Positions 35,851 to 47,350 of a stretch of 64,000 nt of DNA are shown piece after piece (position 1 is the first letter of the stretch; each line of letters opens with the position of its first letter). The notes under the pieces are model-generated. The model made no database searches and was not told the origin of the DNA. It saw only the letters and a list, made by a program, of their open reading frames with translations. The position numbers and the translations under genes were made by a program. This stretch comes from Brachypodium distachyon (Eukaryota > Streptophyta > Magnoliopsida > Poales > Poaceae), in NCBI RefSeq assembly GCF_000005505.3, contig NC_016133.3, positions 44,047,237 to 44,111,236 on the forward strand, in the 5' to 3' direction.

Positions 35851-38694
35851 CTAATCTTCCACTCGGGTGCTCTTCGTAATCGTCAAACACCTCCGTTTCA
35901 CATCCGGAGGGAGCTCTCTGAGTTTCTTCCTCAAACGTCTATGACCCTAAAGAAGATAATACACAAGCAAGGAATTAGAACCCATCAAGTACCAAATATC
36001 ATGTTACCAGCACAAGATATGCAATTAATTACCTTGTACATGTGCCTTATCCTAGCCTCCTCGGCTTCCTCCTGGAAACGGCGAGCAACAAACACATGCA
36101 CATTAGCAACAAGACAATAGAGGTTCCAAGAAAAACCAGGGCAAGAAGAATGCTAACAGCTCTGCACGAAATAAATCACATACACCTTCTTCATCGCTCC
36201 ACTCTGTCTTAAGCGTCATCGGCATACAAATATCCAAGTGACCACCAGTAAATGCATTAACTTCGTTGGGGTGCTTCATATTAACACGGCCATGGTTTTT
36301 ACAACCATAGCAGTGACCTTTAACAAAAACATAATAACAACATAACAACCAATCAATTTGAGATGTTGAAAATGTTCAATGACGAATAAGACAAGAGAGG
36401 GGCAGACAAACATGTCTATATGTAAAGATCACATACTAGAGCTAGAAACACATTTACCTATGTCTAACAAAAAAGTTCAAGTTAGTGTGACAAGCTATAT
36501 ATTAACAATACTTAGTCTAAGATAAGAGTACAAATACCATTATCAATAGGCTTAACCATGCAGAAACAGGTGACAAGTAATTCTTCATGTTCTTCTCCTT
36601 GTCGCATATTTTTCACTTCAGCGAAGAATAGGTTGTCGGTGCCACGGTCAAAGTCATCAGCTCCTTTAGTCTTTGCAGTGAAATTGAAATGATAGTACAC
36701 CCTATGGTTCTCACAAATTGCATAGTACTGCAGAACATCTTTGAGTTCATACACAGTATCCTAAAATAAGAAGCATGGAGCTGATCGGTAGTTGTCACAT
36801 GAATAAGACATAACACAACCCTGGTAGCAGGACAAAGAGTGACAGGGGAGGAGGAAGAGAGAACAAACCCCAAAGAGATTGTGGTCATTGTTATGATTGT
36901 CAACTAAAGCTTGAACAAATCGGCGCTTTTCATCACGGCTTTTCTCAGTTGCAGCTGATTTTGAACACCTCTTCCTTGTGCCATCAGGAAAGTAAAGACA
37001 TGTTCGTATAGCCATTTCCACTTGAGAAACCTTAGCTTGTTTCATGCACCTAGTTCAGATCAGATCATTACATATGGTTTGCAATACAAAGTAGTACAGT
37101 TATCAGACCGACATTGGTTAAGGGAAACTAGCTTGTATGAAAGTTTGTTGAATAGGGATCAAATGGTTCCTGAGTTATCTAACATAGCTGTGTGGTGGAC
37201 CAAAATATGATCAAACTGAACTGCTTACATGCCTATACTACAAGGTGTCAATTTTAAGGTATTACTCCTTTCATTTTCACATCCCCAACTCAGTACAGTA
37301 GCACTTACCACACTGTTTTGACTGGTTAAGGGAAGTTATTGTTCAGGCTAACACCACTGTTAGTACACTAGAAACCAGGGGTGGATCCACGCCTGGTGCT
37401 ACCCGGGCTGTAGCACCGGCCCAGCAAAATTGTGGAAACGAACAGGTACCGAAAAATAAGCGCAACATCAATATTAGTTAGCCTATTAGCACCACTGGCC
37501 CATGGAAGCACCGACTCACCGAGGCTTCTGGATCAACCGATCAACCAGGAACCGCGCGTCCAATCGATGGAACTCTTCATCTTCCTCTCACGTCGCTGGC
37601 GGCAGATAGTCTTGCCTCTTCGTCTGGTCCATCCAGGGCTCCATCTGACCGTCTCTCCGACTCTCCCCCGGCCTATTCCCATCCAAAAAATCCCAAAAAA
37701 ACCTACTCCCCAATTCTCCATCCGAGCGACCGAGCCCCGCAGCAGCGTTCCGGCCAGTATGAGGTGTCTAAATTTCTAATCTATTTCTTTCCATGACCTA
37801 CGTATGTGTACTGAATATTTAATTCCAATTAAGTTGCTTCGGTGTGATTATAATTTGCTAGGATAGAGAAATATGGCATGGTATTTCTCTAGATTAATTT
37901 TGTGCCGTTTGTCTGTCTGTAGTTCTCTATTAAACTATGTGTGTTTGTGTGAGCTATAATATACACATTCTGATAAAAATTTCTCACATGTCCTATGGTT
38001 AGCAGTTAGCACCCCGCTTGTTCCGTTCCTGGCTCCGCCACTGCTAGAAACAGAGCTGGACGTGTGTGACTGGCTAAAAGGCAACCAATTTAGCAAATTA
38101 AATTCCAGATAATAACATACCTACATACAAACTGTGGTAGCATAGCATCGACATGTACTTAGTTAGTTTTTGGATATGCTTTTGATGTATGCACTAATTC
38201 AACCTCTATGACAATTGCAGTTACAAAAATAAGCATGATTCACTAACTTTGAATTATTGTAGGTTGATATACATTATCAGCTTGCCATCATTATTGTAAA
38301 TGAACTATTTTCCGCTTGATGCTGTAAAAACTCGGATTATCCTTCGCGGCCTAAAACACGGAAGCACTGGAGATCCTCGAAAAGAAGGAAGTCGAGAAAC
38401 TTTACATTTTCGGAACCCGGCGGTCCTCAAGATGGCCATCGATGACACTCTGAGCTTCCTGTAAGCTCTGGAATGGCCCACCCACGTCAGGGTACATATG
38501 GAAAGACCCCTCAATGTCGACCCTGATGAAAAATTTCAAGCCCCAATCCTGCTTCGCCGAGCCCAGAAGACTGACCCAGTAGAAGGAAGGCTTGATGCCG
38601 GCAGGGCCACTTCAGTAGCAACTGCCTCTGGAACCGGCGGGGAGGAGGAGGATGAGGAAGCGGCAGCGATGGACGAAGATCCGTGGTCTTGCAT
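35851..38694 (-). CDS. DUF3615-domain grass protein, 5' end uncertain
   Basis: Exons in order: proposed 5' exon ending near 38,635; 38406-38548; 36869-37049; 36538-36760; 36184-36317; 36033-36071; 35851-35946, with consistent phases from 38548 to the stop. The readable protein has DWGLKFFIRVDIEGSFHMYP, GGPFQSLQEAQSVIDGHL, CLYFPDGTRKRCSKSA, RRFVQALVDNHNNDHNLFG, YELKDVLQYYAICE, YYHFNFTAK, NLFFAEV and HCYGCKNHGRVNMKHP, i.e. the family's N-terminal box and Cys/His-bearing C-terminal domain. The function is unknown. It ends with a basic tail (RRLRKKLRELPPDVKRR). Upstream of 38548 the open frame differs (MQDHGSSSIAAASSSSSSPP). This needs either an 86-nt intron with a weak GTTCCA donor or a frameshift. 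The intron 37050-38405 contains a hAT-type insertion. A further 5' exon near 39,000-39,177 is possible. Confidence 0.65.
37376..38043. mobile_element. Non-autonomous hAT-type element, 668 bp, in an intron
   Basis: Perfect 8 bp direct repeats CTAGAAAC flank the element (37368-37375 and 38044-38051). The ends are CAGGGGTGGATCCACGCC and, on the other strand, CAGTGGCGGAGCCAGGAAC, imperfect terminal inverted repeats beginning CAG. An 8 bp target duplication plus CAG ends is typical of hAT. No transposase is encoded. It lies in an intron of the DUF3615 gene. Confidence 0.8.
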
Positions 38695-39177
38695 TGTCTT
38701 CGCTTCAGATGCAGGCTCAGCACTGCCTCCAAGATGGAGCTCCTCTTCACATCTGAATTGGAACAAGCTCGATTAGCAGAAGAAAAATTCATCCTCAGCT
38801 TCGTGGTATGGTAAGATTATTACAGAGCTCCCACTGAAGAAAAAAAAAAGGAAAATTCGTTGGATTCCTATGTCAGTTAACTAGCTAGCGGGAATTCGCA
38901 ATCTTCCAGCGAGAAATGAAATACACGTTCGTCTACGTCCTGTTCTCCCTCCCCACCCAAGGTACCAAATCCCCATGGATGAACAGAACAACCTAGACCA
39001 TCATCCCACCGGAATAGAGCAGGAGGAGGTGGTGAAAAACGAGAGAGGGACGACGTACGGCGGCTGCCCGCGGAGGGAGGAGGCGTCGGCGGTGATTTGG
39101 GATCCGCTGCCGCCGCCGTCCCCACGATCACTGCTGTGCCGGCGGGGGCTCCCGCCACCGCCAGGGGAGGAAGCCAT

Positions 39178-39467
39178 GAAATCGGAGGAAGAAGGGTTTG
39201 GAATTGGAACCTCGGCTATTGATTTCCGTTCTTCCTTAATGAAGAAATGAACCGGGCCGTTTGGGCCGTGACGGGCCTGAATTCAGGCCTGGACCTGGCC
39301 GTCCACTAAGTGGGCCGAAATGTTGGGATCCACCAGTCAGTGGCGTGGGGCTATATACAGGGGGTCCGTGCGGTCTTGTCTTGTCTGACCTCTTCCACCG
39401 GCAACCCTCGCCGCCGGCTGCCTCATCCGTCCTGCCGCCGATCCCTGACGGCGGCTGGCCCCGGTCC
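39178..39467. promoter_or_regulatory. Compact promoter region with TGGGCC cluster
   Basis: Upstream of the nucleotidyltransferase ATG lie CCGGGCCGTTTGGGCCGTG and AGTGGGCCGAAATG (39,250-39,325), giving TGGGCC motifs in close succession. Possible minus-strand coding begins at an ATG at 39177, so this may be a bidirectional promoter shared with the DUF3615 gene. Confidence 0.45.
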
Positions 39468-42400
39468 ATGGCGGCGGCCGTTTCGCCTCTGGCCTCTCCC
39501 GGTCCCGACCTCGACCGCCTGCCCAGGTCAGTCCTCTCGCTCGCTCAGGCCGGCGCTGCTCCCTTCCCCTTTGGAGACTGTTCGGTTGCTGTTCCTTCAA
39601 TCTTTCGGGCGGAATCTGAAGAAGTTGTGGTAGTTGAGACTAGGTTCTACTCAGTTTTTGACTACTCGCTAGACTAAATTGTCTGCTGGTAACCGACGCT
39701 AAATTGTAGCCAGATTTTCTGCTTGTTGCATAGATTCTTGAAAAAAAAAAGAAGAATCAGGGTTTAGGCGGAATTTAGATTACCCTGTGTTAGATGAAAA
39801 GAAACTTGACTGCTTGTATTTGTACCTGAGGAATTGCTGCTGTGCTAGTGTGCTGCCTTAAGCTATGATGAGGCAGACAAATTTTTTCTCTTTTTGCGAT
39901 GTCCTATGAGTGTATGACATGGATTTCCCTTTTCTGTGGTGCCCTGCAGGCCTAGCTTGGCAAGTCCATGGGATTCCAAAGGTATCGTCTTTCTGCCCGG
40001 CTGCTCTACCATGCATAGCAAGCAAAACAAAAAAAATCTATGCAATGCTCGTTTCCATGTTCTGTTTTTGGAGTAGACCATGGCAGAAAACTAATTCGTT
40101 TTGTCCGTGACATGTCAAATTATTACATGGAGCTGTACTGTCTGCAATGTATTTCGAAAGAACCTTTCCTTGTCTCAGCAAGACAAAGAACTTTCCTTCC
40201 ACTACTTTTATAAATTCCCGTCAGAAGGTCGGCCATGAGCGCCAATTCTATTTGTTCCATTGGGCGGCGAAATGCAGGCATACAAAGTATGGCAGACCCT
40301 AAAGTAGCTCCTTTAATCTCGTAGGAGCCGGAGCCAAAGAGCCATAGTAGTAGGTTCGTTGTGTAGTTATTGTCTTTCCCTATTTTCCTTTTCCCAAGTT
40401 ATTCTGTCGCCATTTGTTCTTGTCGCTTCTGTTTCTGTAGACTTTCCAAGTGTAGAAATTAATGCAACGTCTCTCACTCTATCTTTAATGCCCAAATGTC
40501 GTCACACTGAGCATTGAAATTCCTGCGCAGTTGGGGCGTGTCTATTACCATATTTGCCACCTGTGATTGGGCCTTAAGCTCCATGATTCGCCATTTCTTT
40601 CCGTCTTATACGAAATGACACGCATTAAAGTGTGTGTTCGAGAAAAAAGGTACATTAGAAATGATACTCTGTGATTTCAATTTTGGATTACATGCAGCGC
40701 TATGCAAGCGTGCGGAAACCTGCGAGTTGGAGTCGGGTGCTTTCTTGATTGATCCTGCTCTGCTTCCAACCCTAGAAGATCTACTTCTAGAAATTTACGC
40801 GATGTTGCGCCCAAAGCCAGTCGACTATGAGCAACGGCATATTATGATAGATGTCTTCAACAAAATTGCCAAAGATGTTTGTGGTAAGAGATGTTTCTGT
40901 CTGTTACCATTTAAGTCAAGGAGTTATGCTATTGAACCTGCTATAATTTTGAATTTATTACACCTGATCGTTGTTATACAAATGATTGTGGAACACCTAT
41001 TATCTTATTAATCACACGCACATATGCAATTAGGTCAGCTCACAGGCAGCCCATCAATAATGCAAATTTCACCATGTACCTCATTTATGCATAGCCCATG
41101 CCTTGATTTACTAGGGAATCCATTGTTACAGAATAAAAAGTTTATTTTTGTTGTAAATTATAGGGCCAACAGAGCCAACCTCTTCTTAGTCATAGTTGAT
41201 CAGTTATCCAGCATGTGTTCTCCAAAATTTGACACTCTATCCATACATCATTTTACTTGGTCTCCCATCTGAATATTTGGAATTTACATGATGGTGTGAC
41301 CTATTTCTTGATTGATGTTTCCTTTCAGGTGGTAAAAACAATAGGTTTCCAGTTGTGGAAGCGTTTGGGTCATTCACGATGGATCTATTTACTGCGAAAA
41401 GTGACCTTGACCTCTCTGTCAACTTTAGCGCTGATAGGGATGGTGAATTTGATCGCAACAAAAAGATTTCTGTTATTAGGAAGTTTGCAAAAGTGCTACG
41501 TCAGCATCAGAGTAATCATTGTCTTGTGCTGATTTTCTTCATCTCTCATAGCATTTGTTTTTCTGTTCTTTTTCTATTGAACATTCAAGCTCGCTAAATA
41601 CGCATTCATAATTTATTATTCATCTCCCATATCTTTTGTTTTTCTGTTCTTTTTCTGCAATCGATTGGAACTACTAGATTTGAACAAGGGAGAGCTAGAC
41701 TGGAACCACCACACTGGAAAACATTAAGTAGGAATCAATTTTGATATGGTCATGAAAAATGTTACTCATGTTTTACTTAGCTTCAACCGAAATGTGCAGG
41801 CAACAGTTGTGTATTTGTATGGCACATTATGGACACTGCACTGCTATATTTTTTTTCCAGAAAATACTTTCACAGAAACACCTTTATGTGCATGTTAAAA
41901 TTATTTTCAAAACCTTAGTTTGGTGCCAACCTGAGTTTCGTGCTTAGTTCTGCGAAAGCCAAAATGTTATAAATGCCATACAAAGTTGTTATACACATCA
42001 GTTAGTCTGCCCTGAAATTCTTAATTACTGTTCTAACTTAGTTTGGAAATAAATAAATTGGTACTGCTACTGCAACTAGGGAGCAGCTGTATTGTTTCGG
42101 TCAGTTGTACTTGTAGGAGAGGATTAGCATAGGAGGGATGCAGTGGAGGGGAAAGTGGGCCGGTGAGAGTAATGTAGGTATGTTGTTAAAAGAATCTAAA
42201 ATTGGTTTTGTTTGTTTCTATCAGCTGAGCTGTCTCTGTGATCTGACTATTAGATTTCATTAAAGATAATTAATCTGACAAATGGCTACTCTAGGGGCGT
42301 GACTATTGATTGGAGGTACATTTCTAATATTAGTTTTTGTTTTCAGAGGGTAAAATTGAGATAAGATGGTTTCGGTCTTTCGGAGGGTGTATAGAAACAC

Positions 42401-44977
42401 CCCTAATCTCTGGGGTCATAATTTATTAATTCTGATTTTAAGTAACAAATAAAAAGCTTCATTTTTTATCCATATCTTTGTGTTGTCTCTCCGTATAAAC
42501 TGCAAGATAGGCCGCATAATAAATATGCAAAACTAAAAGAATTTTAATTGGGTTATCTTAAACAAGTTCCGTTTGGTATGATGCTGCATGGCATTTGCAA
42601 CTTAATAGCATCAGAACTGCTTTAATAGATTCCAGCAAATTGTTGATGCCCAATACGTGTTGGGCGTGTGATCAACTGATTAGTGTAGACTCCTTTCATT
42701 GCTAATGTATTGTGTTCCTTGTTTCTTATCTTTCTTATATTGTCAATTTCAGGCAGGGGTCGTTGTTATGGGGTTTTACCTGTTGTAAATGCTATAGTTC
42801 CTGTACTGAAGGTTACTGATAAGGGAACTGGGGTTGAGTGTGATATTTCAGTTGAAAACAAAGATGGCATGTCAAGATCAATGATATTTAAACTTGTTTC
42901 GTCGATTGATGAAAGATTTCGGATACTTTGTTATCTGGTATTGCAATTTTCTGTCTTGATGTTTGGATTTGGCGGAGAATCTAACTGCCATGTATCTAAA
43001 AGATATGGCAACTGCTTTTCTTTTTGTTCTGCAGATGAAGTTCTGGGCTAAGTCACATGATGTTAACTGCCCCAGAGATCGAACAATGAGCTCGATGGCA
43101 ATTATCTCTTTAGTCGCTTTCCATTTACAGGTAAAGTGGGGCTGTTATTTGGTTCTATTTTATGTTGAACTTTATAACCAGGAGTAGTTTGGATATCAAT
43201 TTCGCTGTTGTATGGAATTCCCATAGAGGCTCATGCTGGGAGTTTATGCTATATTTCCTTTTTGATTCAAAGAAAGAGAAATTGAATGCATTTATTGATT
43301 GCACGATGTGGACTGCAGACCCGGCGCCCTCCAATACTACCTGCGTTTTCTCGTTTATTGAAAGGTATTCTCCCTCTCTTAAAGTGCATTCCATTTTCTT
43401 CTGTGGCTCTTTGCTACTGCTTCTTCTAGTTCATGTTGCTATTATCTGATCCAACCATAACTAAAGAGCAAGATCGGTTTTGCCCTTCTGCAGACGGCGC
43501 AGACATTGCAAGTATTCAGAGGAATGTCTCGCTATTTGAGGGGTTTGGGAGCAGAAATAAAGAATCTGTTGCTGAACTTTTTGTATCATTAATGAGTAAA
43601 GTAAGTTATTTAAAATTTGCTTCTATTTATGCGGGGAAGATGTCTACTGCAAAAGCACAATTGCCCACGTATTTTTACGATATTTTTCTATATAGTTCCA
43701 CCGATCTGACCCTGCTTGAATGAGATGCTCTGTCCAGTTTAGCTTTGAAATAGTCCTGTTTTGCCCTTCAGAATATTGTTCCCTGATTCCTGATATGTAA
43801 TGAGTGACTTGATTCCTTAGTAAAGTGGTCACGTTTTCTCATAGTACAGGATTGTATCACCCGATTCCTTTATCAGATATATAGCTAGTTCAACTTGCAG
43901 CTTAGTTTTTTTGCAGCTTAGTTTTTTTTAGCTATTTCCTTCTTTTGGCGATGTGGCTGCATCTTGCAAAAATCCCAATCGCTTGTTCTTGTGACACAGC
44001 TTGCATAGTAATTTCATTGTGATCTCATCTTGACTTGCCAATGGTCAACATGCAGCCCCTGCTCACAGATACACCTGTCCTTTTTCTGGTGCAGCTACTA
44101 TCAGTACAAGGTTTATGGGAGCAAGGGCTCTGTGCCAGCAATCTGGAAGGGTCCTGGATCTTAAAGATGACCTGGGATAGAGGAATCGGTAACTTGGCTG
44201 TAAGTTTCTTATGAATTCGGTTGTGACTTCTCGACAGATTCTACAGAGGGGTTGTTTATTTACGCGCGGCAATATTTGCAGGTTGAAGACTTCTTGGACC
44301 GGAATCAGAATTTTGCCAGATCAGTAGGGAAGGTGGAGATGCAGACAATCTGTGAATGCCTAAGGGACACTGTTTGCAAGTTGACTGATTTCTTCAAGGG
44401 TGACATTGATGCGCCTACGCTGAAGATCCTTATTTTTGGTGCGCTAAAGGAGGACAAGCCAGTCAGTCGAACCAGTCCGAAACTTGTTGAGACGAAGAGG
44501 AAGAGAGACGCGCGACTTGACCCAGGAAACGGTCAGAGGCCGCAGAAGAAACGGAGGCACGCTGCACAACCTGGCCATGCTGCGGACCAGACTGATGCTT
44601 GCTTACCAACTCCCACCATGTTCATGCCTCCTCCTCCTCAGATGCATCTACCGCGCAGTCAGTTTGCGCGTCCACCTCAGCATCCGGCCCCACCACCTTC
44701 CCGGTTTCCTTACGGGCCGCCACTGCCACTGCCACTGCCGCATCTGCATCCAGCTCCTCATATGGTAGGCCAACCACAGCATGGCAACTTCATGCACCCG
44801 AATCCTGGGATTCAGCTGCATCAGCAAGCACAGCATAATATGTTTGCTCCTTTACAAGCCCGCCAGCAGGCGTTCAACGGGTTCCACCCCGGCTATGGTT
44901 TCGATGGGGCTCCTCAGATCCCGTACGACCCCAACAGCGGGCTGCCTTACATCAACCCTAATTACCGGAGAGTATGA
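39468..44977 (+). CDS. HESO1-like terminal nucleotidyltransferase (TUTase/non-canonical PAP)
   Basis: DNA polymerase beta-superfamily RNA nucleotidyltransferase. Relatives add uridines or adenosines to RNA 3' ends (HESO1 uridylates unmethylated small RNAs). Ten exons: 39468-39526, 39950-39981, 40698-40883, 41329-41511, 42753-42937, 43035-43130, 43319-43364, 43494-43600, 44095-44199, 44282-44977; 564 aa. The catalytic motif AFGSFTMDLFTAKSDLDLS carries Gly106-Ser107 and Asp118/Asp120. The third acidic position is in GVECDISVEN. The central and PAP-associated region follows (FRILCYLMKFWAKSHDVN, SMAIISLVAFHLQ, VAELFVSLMSK). The last exon encodes a basic KRKRD/KKRRH patch, a possible nuclear signal, and a Pro/His/Gln-rich disordered tail of about 150 residues ending PYINPNYRRV. 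Substrate and nucleotide preference cannot be told. The tiny second exon (32 nt) is supported by phase and protein continuity only. Confidence 0.9.
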
Positions 44978-47350
44978 CTTTGAACAGGTGCACATAGCGC
45001 ATTGTGGGGGATGTAGCTAGTTAGCTAATTGATATATGTGCAAAAATGTGTCTTGTTGATCTGTTGTAGAATGGAAAATGATGTAATAGCTTGTGTCTTT
45101 TTTCTGGTCTGGAAAGGAAGCCGAAATCGGCAGATTGTAAGGTTGTTCTAGACTTAGATATTGCTCAGGTGTTTTGCTGGATGATGTATGTCTGTCTGAA
45201 AATGTTAATGGGTATAATAGTACCTTGGATATATGAACTTTTTGAGATGACCAGTGGTGGAGTGCTGTTGTCTGTCCATGTGTACTTGTTTGGAATGACT
45301 GGCATATGAAATTTGGAGGATCTGTGCTAATGCAACGGCACCAAGTAATTATTGCGGCCAAATTACATGAAAACATAGCCAAAAGGATTGTTGTGTTAGC
45401 CCAATGTTAATATAGTTCTTGGCAGTTGGCCTAATATCTGAAACCGCAGCAAAGTAGACGACCGGTAGCATCGATCTGCGTGCCTCTTTGATACTATTGT
45501 GCCGGCTAGCTTAGCTTCTTAGCTAGAAATGATAAGAAGGAAGAAAAAACAAAGTGAGTAACCGGTGCTGTCGGCCGCCCATGGTATTGGCATGGCGATC
45601 GGTTTTGTCCAGCCGGCGGCGCCGGGCCGGCCAGGTGACGACGACAAGAAAACTGATTCAAGTTATTACTACCGTAGATGGATTCATCTCACGTAGCCGG
45701 AAACACACGATGCTTAATTAATTTCCAACGAAAGGGACATGGAAATATTATAATAAATTACTACTAGGGCGCCCTTAATTACGTTGTACTATAGCTACAA
45801 CTTGGATTAAGCTACTCCGTATACGTATATTTCCTACTACTGTAGTTGAAAACGATCGACACGAGCAAAGTAAACATGCATGCATGCATGCATACTTGAG
45901 CTGGAGTACATGTAAGTAGTGCGCACTAGCTTGGACAGTCTCGATCGACTCCCAAGGACTCCCGTGACTAAGACTATAATTCGATCGGTCGTCTATATAA
46001 TTTGGTGCGTGGTGCTAGTGTGCTGAAAAACGTATAGAGATTCAACAGGTTTGGTTATAATTATTCGATCCATATATGACGATGTTTCTTTTCTTGCTAA
46101 GGAAAAGGTCACCATTTTTGCAAATGTTTTAGTACGTACATGCATACCACTAGGCTGGGAGCAAAAGAGAGGGAGCCTAATAAACGTAAGCACGTACAGT
46201 ATCAAATATGGATCATCGGTCGTTTGATTGATATCCTTTAATTCAAACCCTGCATATATGTCGTCCAGGCATGCATTCCGTATCAAAGTCAGATCGATCG
46301 AGATTGATGCCAAACATCGATCTCTCTGGACACCGCCACGCCATGACCTTTTTCTTCCTTTACTTTGGCACGAACTAAAATGCAAAGTACACCTGTCGAT
46401 CAATCCATACAAATTAAGATTCTCCCAACACAAAATCTCAACAGGGGAATAATATATATGTTCGTGTCCATCCATCTTTGAAACACCCCTAGGTGCCAGG
46501 GATGGACGTACGATAATTAATACACTTTTGCCTAATTAGTCTCCTTGAAAAGATCCAATATATGCCGTTCGCCCTTAATGCGATATGGCTCTACATATGT
46601 TTGTCCGAAATTGCGAACTCGACGACCCAAACTAGCTTGGATGGATAAGCATGGAACAACCGTCAGACCAAGCCTTTAATTTCAATCATTGGCTTTGGTA
46701 TAAGTTAGTACTCCTTCCGTTTCTAAATTCTTTTCATGAGTTTTAGTTCAACAAGAATTTAGGAACGAGGATGGCACGGTTTTGTTCATCAATGGAGAGA
46801 TCCATGCAGAGTATCTCATTTCTCACCAATCAACAGTGATATATACGTTCAGTACGTAGCTTGCCAATTACTCCACTTCCATTATGGCCTCTCTCATTAT
46901 TTTTCATTCATTTCTCATGGACCAAATTAATTAATTGACAAATCCTAGGTTAATTAAACCTTGTTAATCATCAGCAGATCCAAGTTGGAGAGTTCGTAGC
47001 ACCTTCTTGGCCCCGCCTGTCTCTCTGCATATATATTTCTGACGTCGCGCGTGGTGCATGCATGCCCATTGTATATATGCAGCAGGGAGAAAAGAATAAA
47101 CAAGTACGTAGTCGGCCAGGTCAAGGTGCATGCATGCGCGCATCCACGTGTCATCCGACATGTCAAACAACAATTTACTAATCATGCACATTACTACAAG
47201 CTGCTGCTTGTCAACGCACTTATTCGTCCTCCATGGCTCCATCCTCCTAGCTAGCTGCCCTATAAATACGCAGCTCCATCCCTTCTCCTAGCTTCTCCAT
47301 CGCCATTGATACATTCTCAGAGCTTGCTATTAATTGCTAGCTAGCCATTG
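44978..47350. other. Long intergenic region before the dioxygenase
   Basis: Nucleotidyltransferase 3'UTR to about 45,320, then a gene-free AT-rich spacer. It holds a short (CATG)n run at 45,875-45,893, a MITE remnant at 46,711-46,774 (CTCCTTCCGTTTCTAAATTC and its inverse AAGAATTTAGGAACGAGG), and the promoter of the dioxygenase. Confidence 0.55.
47261..47268 (+). promoter_or_regulatory. TATA box of the dioxygenase gene
   Basis: TATAAATA in CCCTATAAATACGCAG, 90 bp before the ATG. Base composition and spacing fit a TATA-driven promoter with a leader of about 60 nt. Confidence 0.65.

Noticed and set aside
45875..45893. CATG run as a regulatory RY-type array
   Set aside because: Simple microsatellite; RY elements (CATGCA) occur by chance in such runs and no seed-specific gene is adjacent.
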